From Luteibacter jiangsuensis (GTDB lineage: Bacteria > Pseudomonadota > Gammaproteobacteria > Xanthomonadales > Rhodanobacteraceae), in contig NZ_JAAQQR010000003.1 in assembly GCF_011742555.1 (NCBI RefSeq), positions 496,001-560,000 of the forward strand: 64,000 nt of DNA. Reading direction: 5' to 3'. Positions 29,006-37,923 of this stretch are shown piece by piece. Position 1 is the first letter of the stretch; every line of letters begins with the position of its first letter. The position numbers and the translations under genes are program-made. The notes under the pieces were generated by a model. That model had not been told where the DNA came from and did no database searches. It worked only from the letters and a program-made list of their open reading frames with translations.

Positions 29006-29658
29006 AATTCCTTGACGATCTGCGCAACCTCGATCGCCACAACGTCGGTGGCTGGCCGAAGTCGATCAAGCTCTTCTTCACCGGCCTCGTGTTCGTGGTG
29101 GTCCTGCTCGCCGGCTGGTATTTCCAGATCAGCTCCCAGCAGGACGACCTGGCGAACGCCGAGAGCCAGGAAGAACGGCTGAAGACGGAGTTCTCGGCCA
29201 AGCAGGCGAAGTCGGCCAACCTGGAAGCGCTGGAACAGCAGCTGGCCGACATGCAGGACATGCTGCGCACCCTGCTGCGCCAGTTGCCCAGCAAGACCGA
29301 GATGCCGGAGCTGCTCATCGACATCTCGCAGACGGCCCTGGCCGCCGGCATCGAGAACGAACTGTTCCAGCCCGGCCCGGAAACGCCGAAGGACTTCTAC
29401 GCCGAGAAGCCGATCACCCTGCGCATGGTGGGCACCTACCACCAGTTCGGCACGTTCATCAGCGGCGTGGCCTCGCTGCCGCGCGTCGTCATCCTGACAC
29501 TGCACGACGTGTCGCTTAGCCCGAAAGACGCGGGCAAGGACGGCAAGGGCGGCTCCGGCCTCCTGGTCCTGCAGGGGACGGTGAAGACCTACCGCTACCT
29601 CGACGACGACGAACAGCCGAAGAAGCCGGCGACGACGGCGAAGGGGAAGAAAAAGTGA
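29002..29658 (+). CDS. pilO: Type IV pilus alignment protein PilO
   Basis: A 218-aa bitopic protein: short cytosolic lead (NLDRHNVGGWPKSIKL), one membrane helix (about 26-44), a coiled coil rich in Glu, Gln and Ala (48-90), and a ferredoxin-like periplasmic domain (about 100-185), with a basic tail. It pairs with PilN and binds PilP. ATG 29002 sits behind GGAG and overlaps the pilN stop (ATGA). The stop overlaps the pilP start. Confidence 0.95.
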   Translation: MKFLDDLRNLDRHNVGGWPKSIKLFFTGLVFVVVLLAGWYFQISSQQDDLANAESQEERLKTEFSAKQAKSANLEALEQQLADMQDMLRTLLRQLPSKTEMPELLIDISQTALAAGIENELFQPGPETPKDFYAEKPITLRMVGTYHQFGTFISGVASLPRVVILTLHDVSLSPKDAGKDGKGGSGLLVLQGTVKTYRYLDDDEQPKKPATTAKGKKK

Positions 29659-30185
29659 TGACCCGCCCTTCCGCCATCCTGCGTTCCCTCGGCCTCGGCG
29701 CGTTCGCGCTGCTGGCCCTCGCCGGCTGCACGCGCGGCACGTCCGACCTGCGCGAGTGGGTCGATGCGGAAAAGCACAAGAAAGGCGTGCCGATTCCGCC
29801 GCTGCCGGTCATCCGCACGTTCGAGACCTTCGCCTACCAGGACCAGGGCGCCCGCGATCCGTTCAGCCCCAGCTCGGCCGAAATGGACACCGCCGCTTCC
29901 AACGGACCACGGCCCGACGAGAACCGTCCGAAGGAGCCCCTGGAAATGTTTTCCCTGGACAGCCTGAAGATGGTTGGCACGGTTGGTGCTGGTGCCAAGC
30001 TCGAGGCACTCGTGAAAGACCCTGGCGGCGTGATCCACCGGGTCCACCGTAATGAATACATGGGGCAAGCCTACGGCCGGGTTACGGCCGTCGGGGAGGA
30101 CCGTATCGATCTGGTCGAGCTGGTGCCAAACGGCGCCGGCGGTTGGATGGAGCGTCCGGCAAGCATCGCGGTCGGTGAGAAATAA
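29658..30185 (+). CDS. pilP: Type IV pilus lipoprotein PilP
   Basis: An inner-membrane lipoprotein (about 175 aa): signal peptide with the lipobox LAGC near residue 23-24, an unstructured stretch, the conserved segment QGARDPF, and a small beta domain (about 85-165) with LKMVGT. It bridges PilNO to the secretin PilQ. ATG 29658 overlaps the pilO stop (TGATG). Ten bases separate it from pilQ. Confidence 0.94.
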   Translation: MTRPSAILRSLGLGAFALLALAGCTRGTSDLREWVDAEKHKKGVPIPPLPVIRTFETFAYQDQGARDPFSPSSAEMDTAASNGPRPDENRPKEPLEMFSLDSLKMVGTVGAGAKLEALVKDPGGVIHRVHRNEYMGQAYGRVTAVGEDRIDLVELVPNGAGGWMERPASIAVGEK

Positions 30186-30195
30186 GAACTCGGGG

Positions 30196-32481
30196 ATGAC
30201 GCACATGACGACCAAACTCAATCATCTGCCGGGTAGCGCGCGCCACCGGCCGCGGCGCTGGATCCTCGGCGCCGCCATGGCTCTCGCGGGAGCCTTCGCC
30301 GGCAATGCCGCGGCGGCGAACGCGCTGCAGAAGGTCAGCTACGACGCGCAGCCCGGCGGCCGCGTGGAGCTGACCCTGGCGTTCTCCGAACGGGCACCGG
30401 AGCCGAAGGTCTTTACGACCAGCAATCCGCCCCGCATCGCCATCGACCTGCCCGACACCGCGAACGCGTTCAGCACGCGTCATATCGACATCGGCAAGGG
30501 CGCGACCTCGGGCGTTTCGGTGATATCCGCCGGCGGCCGCACCCGCGTCACCGTGGAGCTGTTCCGGGATTCCGCCTACAAGACCCGCGTCGACGGCAAG
30601 AACCTCGTGGTCACGGTCAACAACGGTCCGACCGGCGCCACCACCACCACGGCCATCGTCTCGGATCCGACCAAGGCGCTGCCGTCCAGCGCCGGCACGC
30701 CGCTGTCGAACATCGACTTCCGCCGTGGCCAGAACGGCGAAGGCCGTGTGCTGGTGACCCTCGGCTCGGCCACGTCCACGCCGGAGATGCACCGCGAAGG
30801 CGACCATGTCGTGGTGAGCCTGCCGGGCACCTCGCTGCCACCGAAGCTCAACCAGCGCCTCGACGTGCTCGATTTCGCCACGCCGGTGCAGTCGATCGAA
30901 CCCAGCTCCCGTCCGGGCGGCGCCCGCCTCGACATCCGTACCCGGGGCGAGGTCGAAGTGTCGGCCTACCAGAACGGCACCGAGTACGCCGTGGAAATCG
31001 CACCGAAGAAGGTCGCCGCGCCGACGGGCAAGGCCGCGAAGGGTCAGGAACCGACGTATTCGGGTTCCCGCCTGACCTTCAATTTTCAGGACATCCCCGT
31101 CCGCTCGGCCCTCCAGCTCATCGCCGACGAAGCCAAGCTCAACCTCGTGGCATCCGACAGCGTGGGCGGCAGCGTCACCCTGCGTCTCGTGAACACCCCG
31201 TGGGACCAGGCGCTGGACGTGATCCTGCGCGCCAAGGGGCTGGACAAGCGTCGTAGCGGCAACGTCGTGTGGATCGCTCCGCAGGCCGAACTGGCCAGCT
31301 ACGAGCAGAGCCTCGCCGATGCCCGCCAGAAGGCTGAAGACTCCGCCGAGCTGGTGTCCGACTACATTCCGATCAGCTACGGCAAGGCGGAAGACATCGC
31401 CAAGCTGCTCACCCAGGGCAGCCTGCAGGGCGGCGGCGGTTCCACCGGTGGCAGCACCCGCGGCTTCCTCTCGCCGCGCGGCAGCGTCTCTTTCGACGAC
31501 CGCACGAACACCCTGCTCATCAACGACACGCCGGACAAGATCCGCGACCTGCGCGAACTCATCGGCACGCTCGATCGCCCGGTGCAGCAGGTGCTGATCG
31601 AATCGCGCATCGTCGTGGCCACGGACCAGTTCACGCGCCAGCTGGGCGTGCGCTGGGGCGCCCAGGCGTTCAACCACAACAATGCCAACCAGATCATCGG
31701 TACCACCCCCGACCTGAGCAGCGGCGGCACCGGCACGACCGGCGGCGGCACCGGCGGACTCGTCACCAGCGTTCGCAACAGCGACGTGAACTACGCCAAC
31801 GCGGTCAACCAGTACATCGCCAACGGTTCGACCGGTACGTTGCCCACCCGCCAGCCGTACACGCTGCCGGGCGGCTACAACGTCAACCTTCCGGTCTCCA
31901 ATCCGTCGGGCAGCATCGGTCTCGCCATCCTCGGTGCTAACTACCTCGTCGACCTGGAATTGTCGGCGGCGCAGACCGAAGGCCGCAGCGAGGTGATCTC
32001 CAGCCCGCGCGTCATCACGGCGAACCAGCAGGAAGCCGTCATCAAGCAGGGTACGCAGATCGGCTACGTGACCTACCAGGCCTCCAGCTCGGGCGGCGGC
32101 GCGCAGAACGCCACCGTGCAGTTCAAGGACGCCGTGCTCGAACTGCGCGTGACGCCCACCATCACCGCCGACAGCCGCGTGTACCTGAAGATCAACGTGA
32201 AGAAGGACGCCCTCGCCGGCAACACGCCGTCGCCGGGCGGTGGCTTCGTCCCCTCGATCGATACGCGTGAGATCAACACCTCGGTGCTGGTCGACAATGG
32301 CCAGACCGTGGTTCTCGGTGGCATCTACGAGATCACCAAGACCAACACCACGGACAAGGTGCCCGGCCTGGGCGATATCCCCGGTATCGGCGTGCTGTTC
32401 CGCCGTACGAACCGCGGCAACAACAAGGCCGAGCTGCTGATCTTCGTCACGCCGCGCATCCTGAGCGATACGTTGCAGTAA
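30196..32481 (+). CDS. pilQ: Type IV pilus outer-membrane secretin PilQ
   Basis: A 761-aa secretin through which the pilus crosses the outer membrane. Order: signal peptide (cleaved after GNAAAA, about residue 36), two AMIN domains that bind peptidoglycan (about 40-280), an N0/STN domain (RLTFNFQDIPVRSALQLIAD near 290-310), an N1 domain, and the C-terminal secretin barrel with VEVISSPRV-type motif SEVISSPRVITANQQEA and the late VPGLGDIPGIGVLFR. Two Gly/Ser/Thr-rich inserts are present. ATG 30196 and 30205 are both possible starts. Confidence 0.96.
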   Translation: MTHMTTKLNHLPGSARHRPRRWILGAAMALAGAFAGNAAAANALQKVSYDAQPGGRVELTLAFSERAPEPKVFTTSNPPRIAIDLPDTANAFSTRHIDIGKGATSGVSVISAGGRTRVTVELFRDSAYKTRVDGKNLVVTVNNGPTGATTTTAIVSDPTKALPSSAGTPLSNIDFRRGQNGEGRVLVTLGSATSTPEMHREGDHVVVSLPGTSLPPKLNQRLDVLDFATPVQSIEPSSRPGGARLDIRTRGEVEVSAYQNGTEYAVEIAPKKVAAPTGKAAKGQEPTYSGSRLTFNFQDIPVRSALQLIADEAKLNLVASDSVGGSVTLRLVNTPWDQALDVILRAKGLDKRRSGNVVWIAPQAELASYEQSLADARQKAEDSAELVSDYIPISYGKAEDIAKLLTQGSLQGGGGSTGGSTRGFLSPRGSVSFDDRTNTLLINDTPDKIRDLRELIGTLDRPVQQVLIESRIVVATDQFTRQLGVRWGAQAFNHNNANQIIGTTPDLSSGGTGTTGGGTGGLVTSVRNSDVNYANAVNQYIANGSTGTLPTRQPYTLPGGYNVNLPVSNPSGSIGLAILGANYLVDLELSAAQTEGRSEVISSPRVITANQQEAVIKQGTQIGYVTYQASSSGGGAQNATVQFKDAVLELRVTPTITADSRVYLKINVKKDALAGNTPSPGGGFVPSIDTREINTSVLVDNGQTVVLGGIYEITKTNTTDKVPGLGDIPGIGVLFRRTNRGNNKAELLIFVTPRILSDTLQ

Positions 32482-32502
32482 GCCGCACCACGCTCCGAAT
32501 CG

Positions 32503-32531
32503 AACGCCCGCCTCGCGCGGGCGTTTTTTTT
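32503..32531 (+). terminator. Rho-independent terminator of pilMNOPQ
   Basis: The stem AACGCCCGC / GCGGGCGTT with a 5-nt loop runs into T8 (32524-32531), 22 bp after the pilQ stop. Confidence 0.93.
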
Positions 32532-32666
32532 GACCGAAAGGCGCAAGAATCAGGCAGTCGCAAGGGCCGCGTGGCTGTGCGGGGGTGGGGCCGATGACCT
32601 CCGGCCCTAAACTTATTGGCGGTGCTGTGGTCTGATCGGGCCTTCGCCTTGTCCGGGATGCCCACG

Positions 32667-33659
32667 ATGTCAGCTACGCCCATTGCCGCCACGCCGCTCC
32701 AGGACGCCTTCGTCCGCCTGCGCGAGGACCTGGCCACCGGCATCATCGGTCAGCCGCACCTGGTCGAATGCCTGCTCATCGCCCTGCTGGCCGACGGCCA
32801 CCTGCTGGTGGAGGGCGCCCCGGGGCTCGCCAAGACCACGGCGATCAAGGCGCTGGCCACCCGTGTGGAGGCCGACTTCCACCGCATCCAGTTCACGCCG
32901 GACCTGCTGCCGGCCGATCTCACCGGTACCGACATCTTCCGGCCGCAGACGGGCAGCTTCGAGTTCGAGCGCGGTCCGCTTTTCCACAACATCGTGCTGG
33001 CCGACGAGATCAACCGCGCCCCGGCGAAGGTGCAGTCGGCGCTTCTGGAAGCCATGGCCGAGCGGCAGATCACCATCGGGCGGCGCACCTGGCCGTTGCC
33101 GGACCTGTTCATGGTCATGGCCACGCAGAACCCCATCGAGCAGGAAGGCACCTTCGCGCTGCCGGAAGCCCAGCTGGACCGCTTCCTCATGCACGTGACC
33201 ATCGGTTACCCCGATGCCGACGCGGAACTGGCCATCCTCCGCCTTGCGCGCGAACAGGCGCGCGAGACGCTGCATCCGGCGGCCAGGCCGGTGCACATGT
33301 TGACCCCGGCAGACGTATTCGCGGCGCGCGAGGCGGTGCTGGCCGTGCACATGGCGGAGCCGCTCGAGCTCTACATCACGCAACTGGTGGTCGCGTCGCG
33401 CGATGCCGGACGCTACGGCCAGGAGCTGGCCCGCTGGATCGCCTGGGGCGCGAGCCCGCGTGCCACGATCGCGCTCGATCGCTGCGCCCGTGCGCATGCC
33501 TGGCTGGCCGGCCGCGACTATGTCGTGCCGGACGACATCCACGCGATCGCGCACGAGGTACTGCGGCACCGCGTGCTGCCCAGCTACGAGGCGGAAGCCG
33601 AGGGCGTGCGCATCGATACCGTGATCGACCGCCTGCTGGACCTCGTGCCGCTGCCGTGA
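32667..33659 (+). CDS. MoxR-family AAA+ ATPase
   Basis: A 330-aa AAA+ chaperone-like ATPase with Walker A GAPGLAKTT at 50-58, Walker B IVLADEINRAP, the sensor region MATQNPIEQEGTFALPEAQLDRF and a lid domain. MoxR proteins help mature or activate partner complexes and almost always stand beside VWA-domain genes, as here. Start ATG 32667 or the slightly earlier ATG 32658. Its stop overlaps the GTG of the DUF58 gene, opening a six-gene unit in which each gene overlaps the next. Confidence 0.92.
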   Translation: MSATPIAATPLQDAFVRLREDLATGIIGQPHLVECLLIALLADGHLLVEGAPGLAKTTAIKALATRVEADFHRIQFTPDLLPADLTGTDIFRPQTGSFEFERGPLFHNIVLADEINRAPAKVQSALLEAMAERQITIGRRTWPLPDLFMVMATQNPIEQEGTFALPEAQLDRFLMHVTIGYPDADAELAILRLAREQARETLHPAARPVHMLTPADVFAAREAVLAVHMAEPLELYITQLVVASRDAGRYGQELARWIAWGASPRATIALDRCARAHAWLAGRDYVVPDDIHAIAHEVLRHRVLPSYEAEAEGVRIDTVIDRLLDLVPLP

Positions 33660-34576
33660 GCGCCGTGGCCCCCATCGCCGATGGGCGCGTCCATGTGTCG
33701 CTCCCGGAACTCATCGCTCTGCGTTCGCGAGTGGCGCGCGCCCCCGCGCCGTCCGTGACCTCGCGCGTGCAGCGCAGCGGCCAGCGGCCCAGCCGCCTGC
33801 ACGGCCGCGGCATGGATTACGCCGAATCGCGCGTGTACCAGGCCGGCGACGATGTGCGCCGGATGGACTGGCGCCTCACCGCGCGAAGCGGCGTGGCGCA
33901 TACCAAACTGTTCCAGGAAGAAAGGGAAGGGCGGCTGCTCATCCTGCTCGACACCAACGTCAGCATGCGCTTCGGCACGCGCACCCGCTTCAAGTCGGTG
34001 CAGGCGGCGCGGGCTGCCGCCATGGCCGCGTGGTACGCCGTGCGCGGTGCCGACCGCGTGGGCGTGCTGGCTTTCGGCGGACAGCGCCAGCTGTTGCGCC
34101 CGCAGGGCGGATCGCGCGGGGCACTGGCCGTGGCCGGTGCGCTTGCCGCGTGGGATGCGCTGCCGCCCGGCGAAGACGAGTCGTTATCGGCGGCGCTGCA
34201 GCGCGCCGGCCGGCTCATGCACGGGGCCTCCCGCGTGTTGCTGGTGAGCGACGGTTTCGCGGTGGATGCGGCGGCGCGCGGGCGCATGCTCGGCCTCGTC
34301 GCCAAGGCCGAGGTCGCGGTGCTCACCGTCGCCGATCCACTGGAGCTGTCCGAACCGCCGGCGGGCCGCTATCCCTTCGCCCATCGTGGCGTGCACTACG
34401 ACGTGGTGTTGCAGGGCGAACGCCAGCGCAGCGACTTCGCGCGCAGCCTGGGCGAGGGCCATCGTCGCCTGGACGAACTTTGCGACAGCCTCGGGCTTCG
34501 CCATCGCACCCTCGACACGAGCGCCGATCCGCTCGATGCGGTCGTGGCCCTGCTCGGCACGGCAAGGGGACGCTGA
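33656..34576 (+). CDS. DUF58 (VWA-like) protein of the MoxR/Bat operon
   Basis: A 306-aa protein with the DUF58 signature YAESRVYQAGDDVRRMDWRLTAR (around residues 60-82, shown here as key features GDDVRRMDW) followed by a VWA-like fold beginning LLILLDTNVSM, where D-x-N-x-S takes the place of the usual D-x-S-x-S metal site. DUF58 proteins are the constant partners of MoxR ATPases. It starts at GTG 33656, overlapping the moxR stop, and ends overlapping the next ATG. No membrane span; probably cytosolic. Confidence 0.9.
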   Translation: MSAVAPIADGRVHVSLPELIALRSRVARAPAPSVTSRVQRSGQRPSRLHGRGMDYAESRVYQAGDDVRRMDWRLTARSGVAHTKLFQEEREGRLLILLDTNVSMRFGTRTRFKSVQAARAAAMAAWYAVRGADRVGVLAFGGQRQLLRPQGGSRGALAVAGALAAWDALPPGEDESLSAALQRAGRLMHGASRVLLVSDGFAVDAAARGRMLGLVAKAEVAVLTVADPLELSEPPAGRYPFAHRGVHYDVVLQGERQRSDFARSLGEGHRRLDELCDSLGLRHRTLDTSADPLDAVVALLGTARGR

Positions 34577-35058
34577 TGCCAGCCAACGGTCCCGAACTGC
34601 GCGACATCCACGTGCCGCACGTGTCCATGTGGTGGCCGCTCGCCCCGGGCTGGTGGCTGCTCCTTGCGCTACTGCTGGCTGCCGCGATCGCACTCACTGT
34701 TTTCCTGCGCCGGCGCGCGGCGTGGCGGCGTTTCGTGGATGCGTCGCTTGCGGATCTGCGCACCGCAACGGCGCGGCATGCGGAAGATGGCGACACGCTC
34801 GCCTTCGCCGCCACCGCGAGTCAGCTCGTTCGCCGCGTGGCGCGTTTCCGCGACCCGCGCAGTGCGACGCTGTCCGGTGCCGCATGGCGCCAGGCGCTTG
34901 CCGCCATCGCACCGGATCGGGACGTGTCGCGCCTCGCGGCATTGGACGAAGCGAAATACCGCCCGGTGGCGGACATCGACGTGCGTGAGACGGCGGCCGC
35001 CGTCGAGGCGTGGGTACGCAAGGCGCTGGCCAGGAGGCGCTCGCATGTCGCTGCCTGA
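34576..35058 (+). CDS. DUF4381 membrane protein of the Bat operon
   Basis: A 160-aa protein with the DUF4381 start (ELRDIHVPHVSMWWPLAPGW), one membrane helix (about 24-46, WWLLLALLLAAAIALTVFL) and a basic helical cytosolic domain of about 110 residues ending with WVRKAL. Members occur only in MoxR-VWA operons; they are thought to belong to the membrane complex, but no activity is known. The start shares bases with the DUF58 stop (TGATG), and the next gene begins 14 nt before this one ends. Confidence 0.88.
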   Translation: MPANGPELRDIHVPHVSMWWPLAPGWWLLLALLLAAAIALTVFLRRRAAWRRFVDASLADLRTATARHAEDGDTLAFAATASQLVRRVARFRDPRSATLSGAAWRQALAAIAPDRDVSRLAALDEAKYRPVADIDVRETAAAVEAWVRKALARRRSHVAA

Positions 35059-36031
35059 GTTCGCATGGCCCTGGATGTTCCTCGCGCTTCCGCTGCCCTG
35101 GGTGCTGCGCCACGTGCTGCGTCCGCTGAAGCCGGCACAGGCGTTGAACCTGCCGCAGCCGGGCCTGTCCCTCGTGCAGTCCTCGCTCGCCCGCGCGCCT
35201 TTCGCGGCCACGGTGCTGCTGGCGCTTGCGTGGTTGTGCCTCGTAGTGGCGGCGGCGCGTCCGCAACACCTTGGGCCGCCGGAGCCGCAGCGTCGCAGCG
35301 GCCGCGCGTTGATGATGGCGGTGGATCTGTCCGGCAGCATGTCGCTCGACGACATGCAACTGGCGGGACGGCAGGTGACGCGGTTCGCCGCCGTGGAAGC
35401 GATCGCCGGCGATTTCATCGACCGCCGTGCGGGCGACGAACTGGGCCTGATCCTGTTCGGTTCGCAGGCGTACCTCGTCACGCCGCTCACGTACGACCTG
35501 GATGCCGTGCGCGCGCAGCTGCATGGTGCCGTCGTGGGTCTTCCAGGGCGGGAAACCGCCATCGGCGATGCCCTCGCCGTGGCCGTGAAGCGTCTTGTCG
35601 ACATGCCGGAAGCGGCGCGCGTGGTCGTACTGCTGACCGACGGCGTGAACAACGCCGGTTCCATCGCGCCGCGCGAAGCGGCCCGCGCGGCCAAGGCGGC
35701 CGGGGTACGCGTGTACACCATCGGCATCGGCGCGAATGCGATGCGCGTGCCCGATTTCTTCGGGACCCGCGTCGTCAATCCTTCCGCTGACCTGGACGTG
35801 GGCATGCTCACCGACATCGCCAACCAGACCGGCGGGCGCTTCTTCCGCGCCACCGACACGGACCAGTTGGCGGCCGCCTATCGCGCCATTGACGAACTGG
35901 AGCCTGTGCCGCAGCAAGGTGCCGCGTTGCGGCCCCGCTTCGAACTCTTCCGCTGGCCACTGCTCGCCGCGCTGGTCCTGTTCGGCATCGCCGTGTTGCC
36001 CCGTTATGTGGGACGAAGGGCCGTCGCATGA
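35045..36031 (+). CDS. BatA-type VWA membrane protein
   Basis: A 328-aa protein with two N-terminal membrane helices (about 8-25 and 53-71), a von Willebrand A domain with an intact MIDAS site DLSGS at 94-98, followed by LTDGVNNAGSIAP, and a C-terminal membrane helix (about 302-322). The VWA domain faces the periplasm. Bat (Bacteroides aerotolerance-like) proteins are implicated in envelope stress, but the mechanism is unknown. It overlaps both neighbours, consistent with one complex made in fixed ratio. Confidence 0.92.
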   Translation: MSLPEFAWPWMFLALPLPWVLRHVLRPLKPAQALNLPQPGLSLVQSSLARAPFAATVLLALAWLCLVVAAARPQHLGPPEPQRRSGRALMMAVDLSGSMSLDDMQLAGRQVTRFAAVEAIAGDFIDRRAGDELGLILFGSQAYLVTPLTYDLDAVRAQLHGAVVGLPGRETAIGDALAVAVKRLVDMPEAARVVVLLTDGVNNAGSIAPREAARAAKAAGVRVYTIGIGANAMRVPDFFGTRVVNPSADLDVGMLTDIANQTGGRFFRATDTDQLAAAYRAIDELEPVPQQGAALRPRFELFRWPLLAALVLFGIAVLPRYVGRRAVA

Positions 36032-37923
36032 AGACGTGGCTTGCCGATTTCCATTTCCTCGAACCGCGCTGGCTCTGGCTGCTGCTTCTCGTGCCCGTGC
36101 TCGCCTGGATCGGCAGCCGGCGCAAGGCGGGGGAGCGCATGCTCGCCCGCCTCGCCGATCCTGCCCTGCTGCCTTATCTGCTCGACGGCACGCCGTCCGC
36201 GTCGCGCGGCCCAGTCGCGGCATTTATCTGTGCCGCGGTGCTGGCCGTGCTCGCGCTCGCCGGCCCCACCTGGGACAGACAGTCGCAACCGTTGTTCGCC
36301 GAGCGTTCCGCGCAGGTCGTCGTCGTGTCGATGTCGCCTCATATGCTCTCGCACGATGTCGTTCCCGATCGCCTGAGCCGTGCGCGCTACAAGGTGCGCG
36401 AGCTGTACGCCGCCAATCGCGGCGGCATGAACGCGCTGGTGGCGTACACGGGCGAAGCTTTCACCGTGGCGCCGCTCACGACGGACGCGCACAGCGTGGA
36501 CGACCTCCTCGCCGCCCTGGCACCGGACACGATGCCGGTGGACGGCGACGACCCCGCCAAGGCGATCGATATGGCGGCCGATCTCATCCACCGCGCCGAC
36601 CTCCGCGGCGGCTCCATCGTGCTGGTGACCGACCGGGCCGACGCCGCCGCCGCGGCGGCAGCCCGGCGCGCGCGTTCGGCGGGCGACCGGGTTTCGGTAC
36701 TCGGCATCGGCAGCGAACGCGGCGGCCCCATCGCGACCGACGACGGCGGGTTCCTGAAGGATGCGCGCGGAAACATCGTGATGGCACCGCGCGACGACGC
36801 ATCGCTTGCTGCCGTGGCGGACGCGGGTGGCGGGCGTTTCGTCGCCGTCGCCGACGACGATTCCGACGTGACCGCCCTGGCCGGGCTTGCACACGGCGAA
36901 GGCGACGGCAAGGCCGTGGAAGGCGCCGCGTCGGGCCAATGGCAGGACCGCGGCCCATGGCTGCTGCTGCCCTTGTTGCCGATCGTGGCGCTCGCGTTCC
37001 GGCGTGGCTGGCTGCTGGTGTTCGCCTTGGCGCTGCTGCCGCTGTCGCCCGCACGCGCGGATGGCGTCACCGATGCCTTCCGCACGCGCGACCAGCAAGC
37101 CGCACGCGCGCTCGCCGCCGGCGACGCGCATCGCGCACAGGCCCTTGCGGAAGATCCTGCGCTGCGTGGTGCCGCCGCGTATCGCGCAGGCGATTACGCC
37201 GCGGCCGAGGCATCCCTCGCGCAACGCGGCGACAGCGACTCGCAGTACAACCTCGGCAACGCGCTGGCGAAGCAGCAGCGCTACGAGGACGCGCTGGCTG
37301 CCTACGATCGCGCGCTGAAAGCGAATCCGCACAACGAGGACGCCGCCGCGAACCGCAAGGCCGTGGCCGACTTCCTGAAGAAACAGCAGGAAGAGAACAA
37401 GCAGAACCAGGACAAGCAGGGCGGCAAGGGCGGCCAGGACAAGGATCCGAAAAACCAGTCCGGTGAGCGCAACCAGCAGCAGGGCCAGCAGGACGGCAAG
37501 GACGGCCAGCAGGGCGAACAGGGCAAGCAGTCCGGTGCCGACGGCAACGGGAACGGTCAACAGCAGGGCAATCAGGACAAGGCCGGCGAGGGCGAAGGCG
37601 GCGATCGCAGCAAGGACAACGGCAAGGCCCAGGCGCCGCAGGGCGACGCCGAAGCGAAGTCGCAGGCGGAACGCGCACAGGCGCAGGAAGCGCAGCAGGC
37701 GCTGAAGCAGAAGATGGACGAGGCCCTCGCGGCGAAGAAGGCAGCGCAGGACAGCGGTAAGGAGCACGACCTCGGTGCCGTCTCCAGCGACGACGCGTCC
37801 TCGAAGCTGCCTGCCGATGTGCGGCGTGCGCTGATGCGTGTGCCCGACGACCCGGGCGGTCTGCTACGGAGGAAGTTCATGCTCGAATACCAACGCCGCC
37901 ATGGCGCGGAGCCGGAAGAATGA
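36028..37923 (+). CDS. BatB-BatC fusion: VWA domain with altered MIDAS plus TPR domain
   Basis: A 631-aa protein combining what are two genes elsewhere. Residues 1-310 are BatB-like (two membrane helices, VWA). The metal site expected as DxSxS reads SMSPH at 101-105, so the first Asp and third Ser are lost. Around 310-345 a membrane segment is followed by a signal-peptide-like stretch ending PARA, then a BatC-like part: TPR repeats (about 400-455, YNLGNALAKQQRYEDALAAY), a low-complexity tail rich in Gln, Lys and Gly (452-560) and a helical end. It overlaps BatA (ATGA) and BatD (ATGA). Confidence 0.9.
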   Translation: MKTWLADFHFLEPRWLWLLLLVPVLAWIGSRRKAGERMLARLADPALLPYLLDGTPSASRGPVAAFICAAVLAVLALAGPTWDRQSQPLFAERSAQVVVVSMSPHMLSHDVVPDRLSRARYKVRELYAANRGGMNALVAYTGEAFTVAPLTTDAHSVDDLLAALAPDTMPVDGDDPAKAIDMAADLIHRADLRGGSIVLVTDRADAAAAAAARRARSAGDRVSVLGIGSERGGPIATDDGGFLKDARGNIVMAPRDDASLAAVADAGGGRFVAVADDDSDVTALAGLAHGEGDGKAVEGAASGQWQDRGPWLLLPLLPIVALAFRRGWLLVFALALLPLSPARADGVTDAFRTRDQQAARALAAGDAHRAQALAEDPALRGAAAYRAGDYAAAEASLAQRGDSDSQYNLGNALAKQQRYEDALAAYDRALKANPHNEDAAANRKAVADFLKKQQEENKQNQDKQGGKGGQDKDPKNQSGERNQQQGQQDGKDGQQGEQGKQSGADGNGNGQQQGNQDKAGEGEGGDRSKDNGKAQAPQGDAEAKSQAERAQAQEAQQALKQKMDEALAAKKAAQDSGKEHDLGAVSSDDASSKLPADVRRALMRVPDDPGGLLRRKFMLEYQRRHGAEPEE

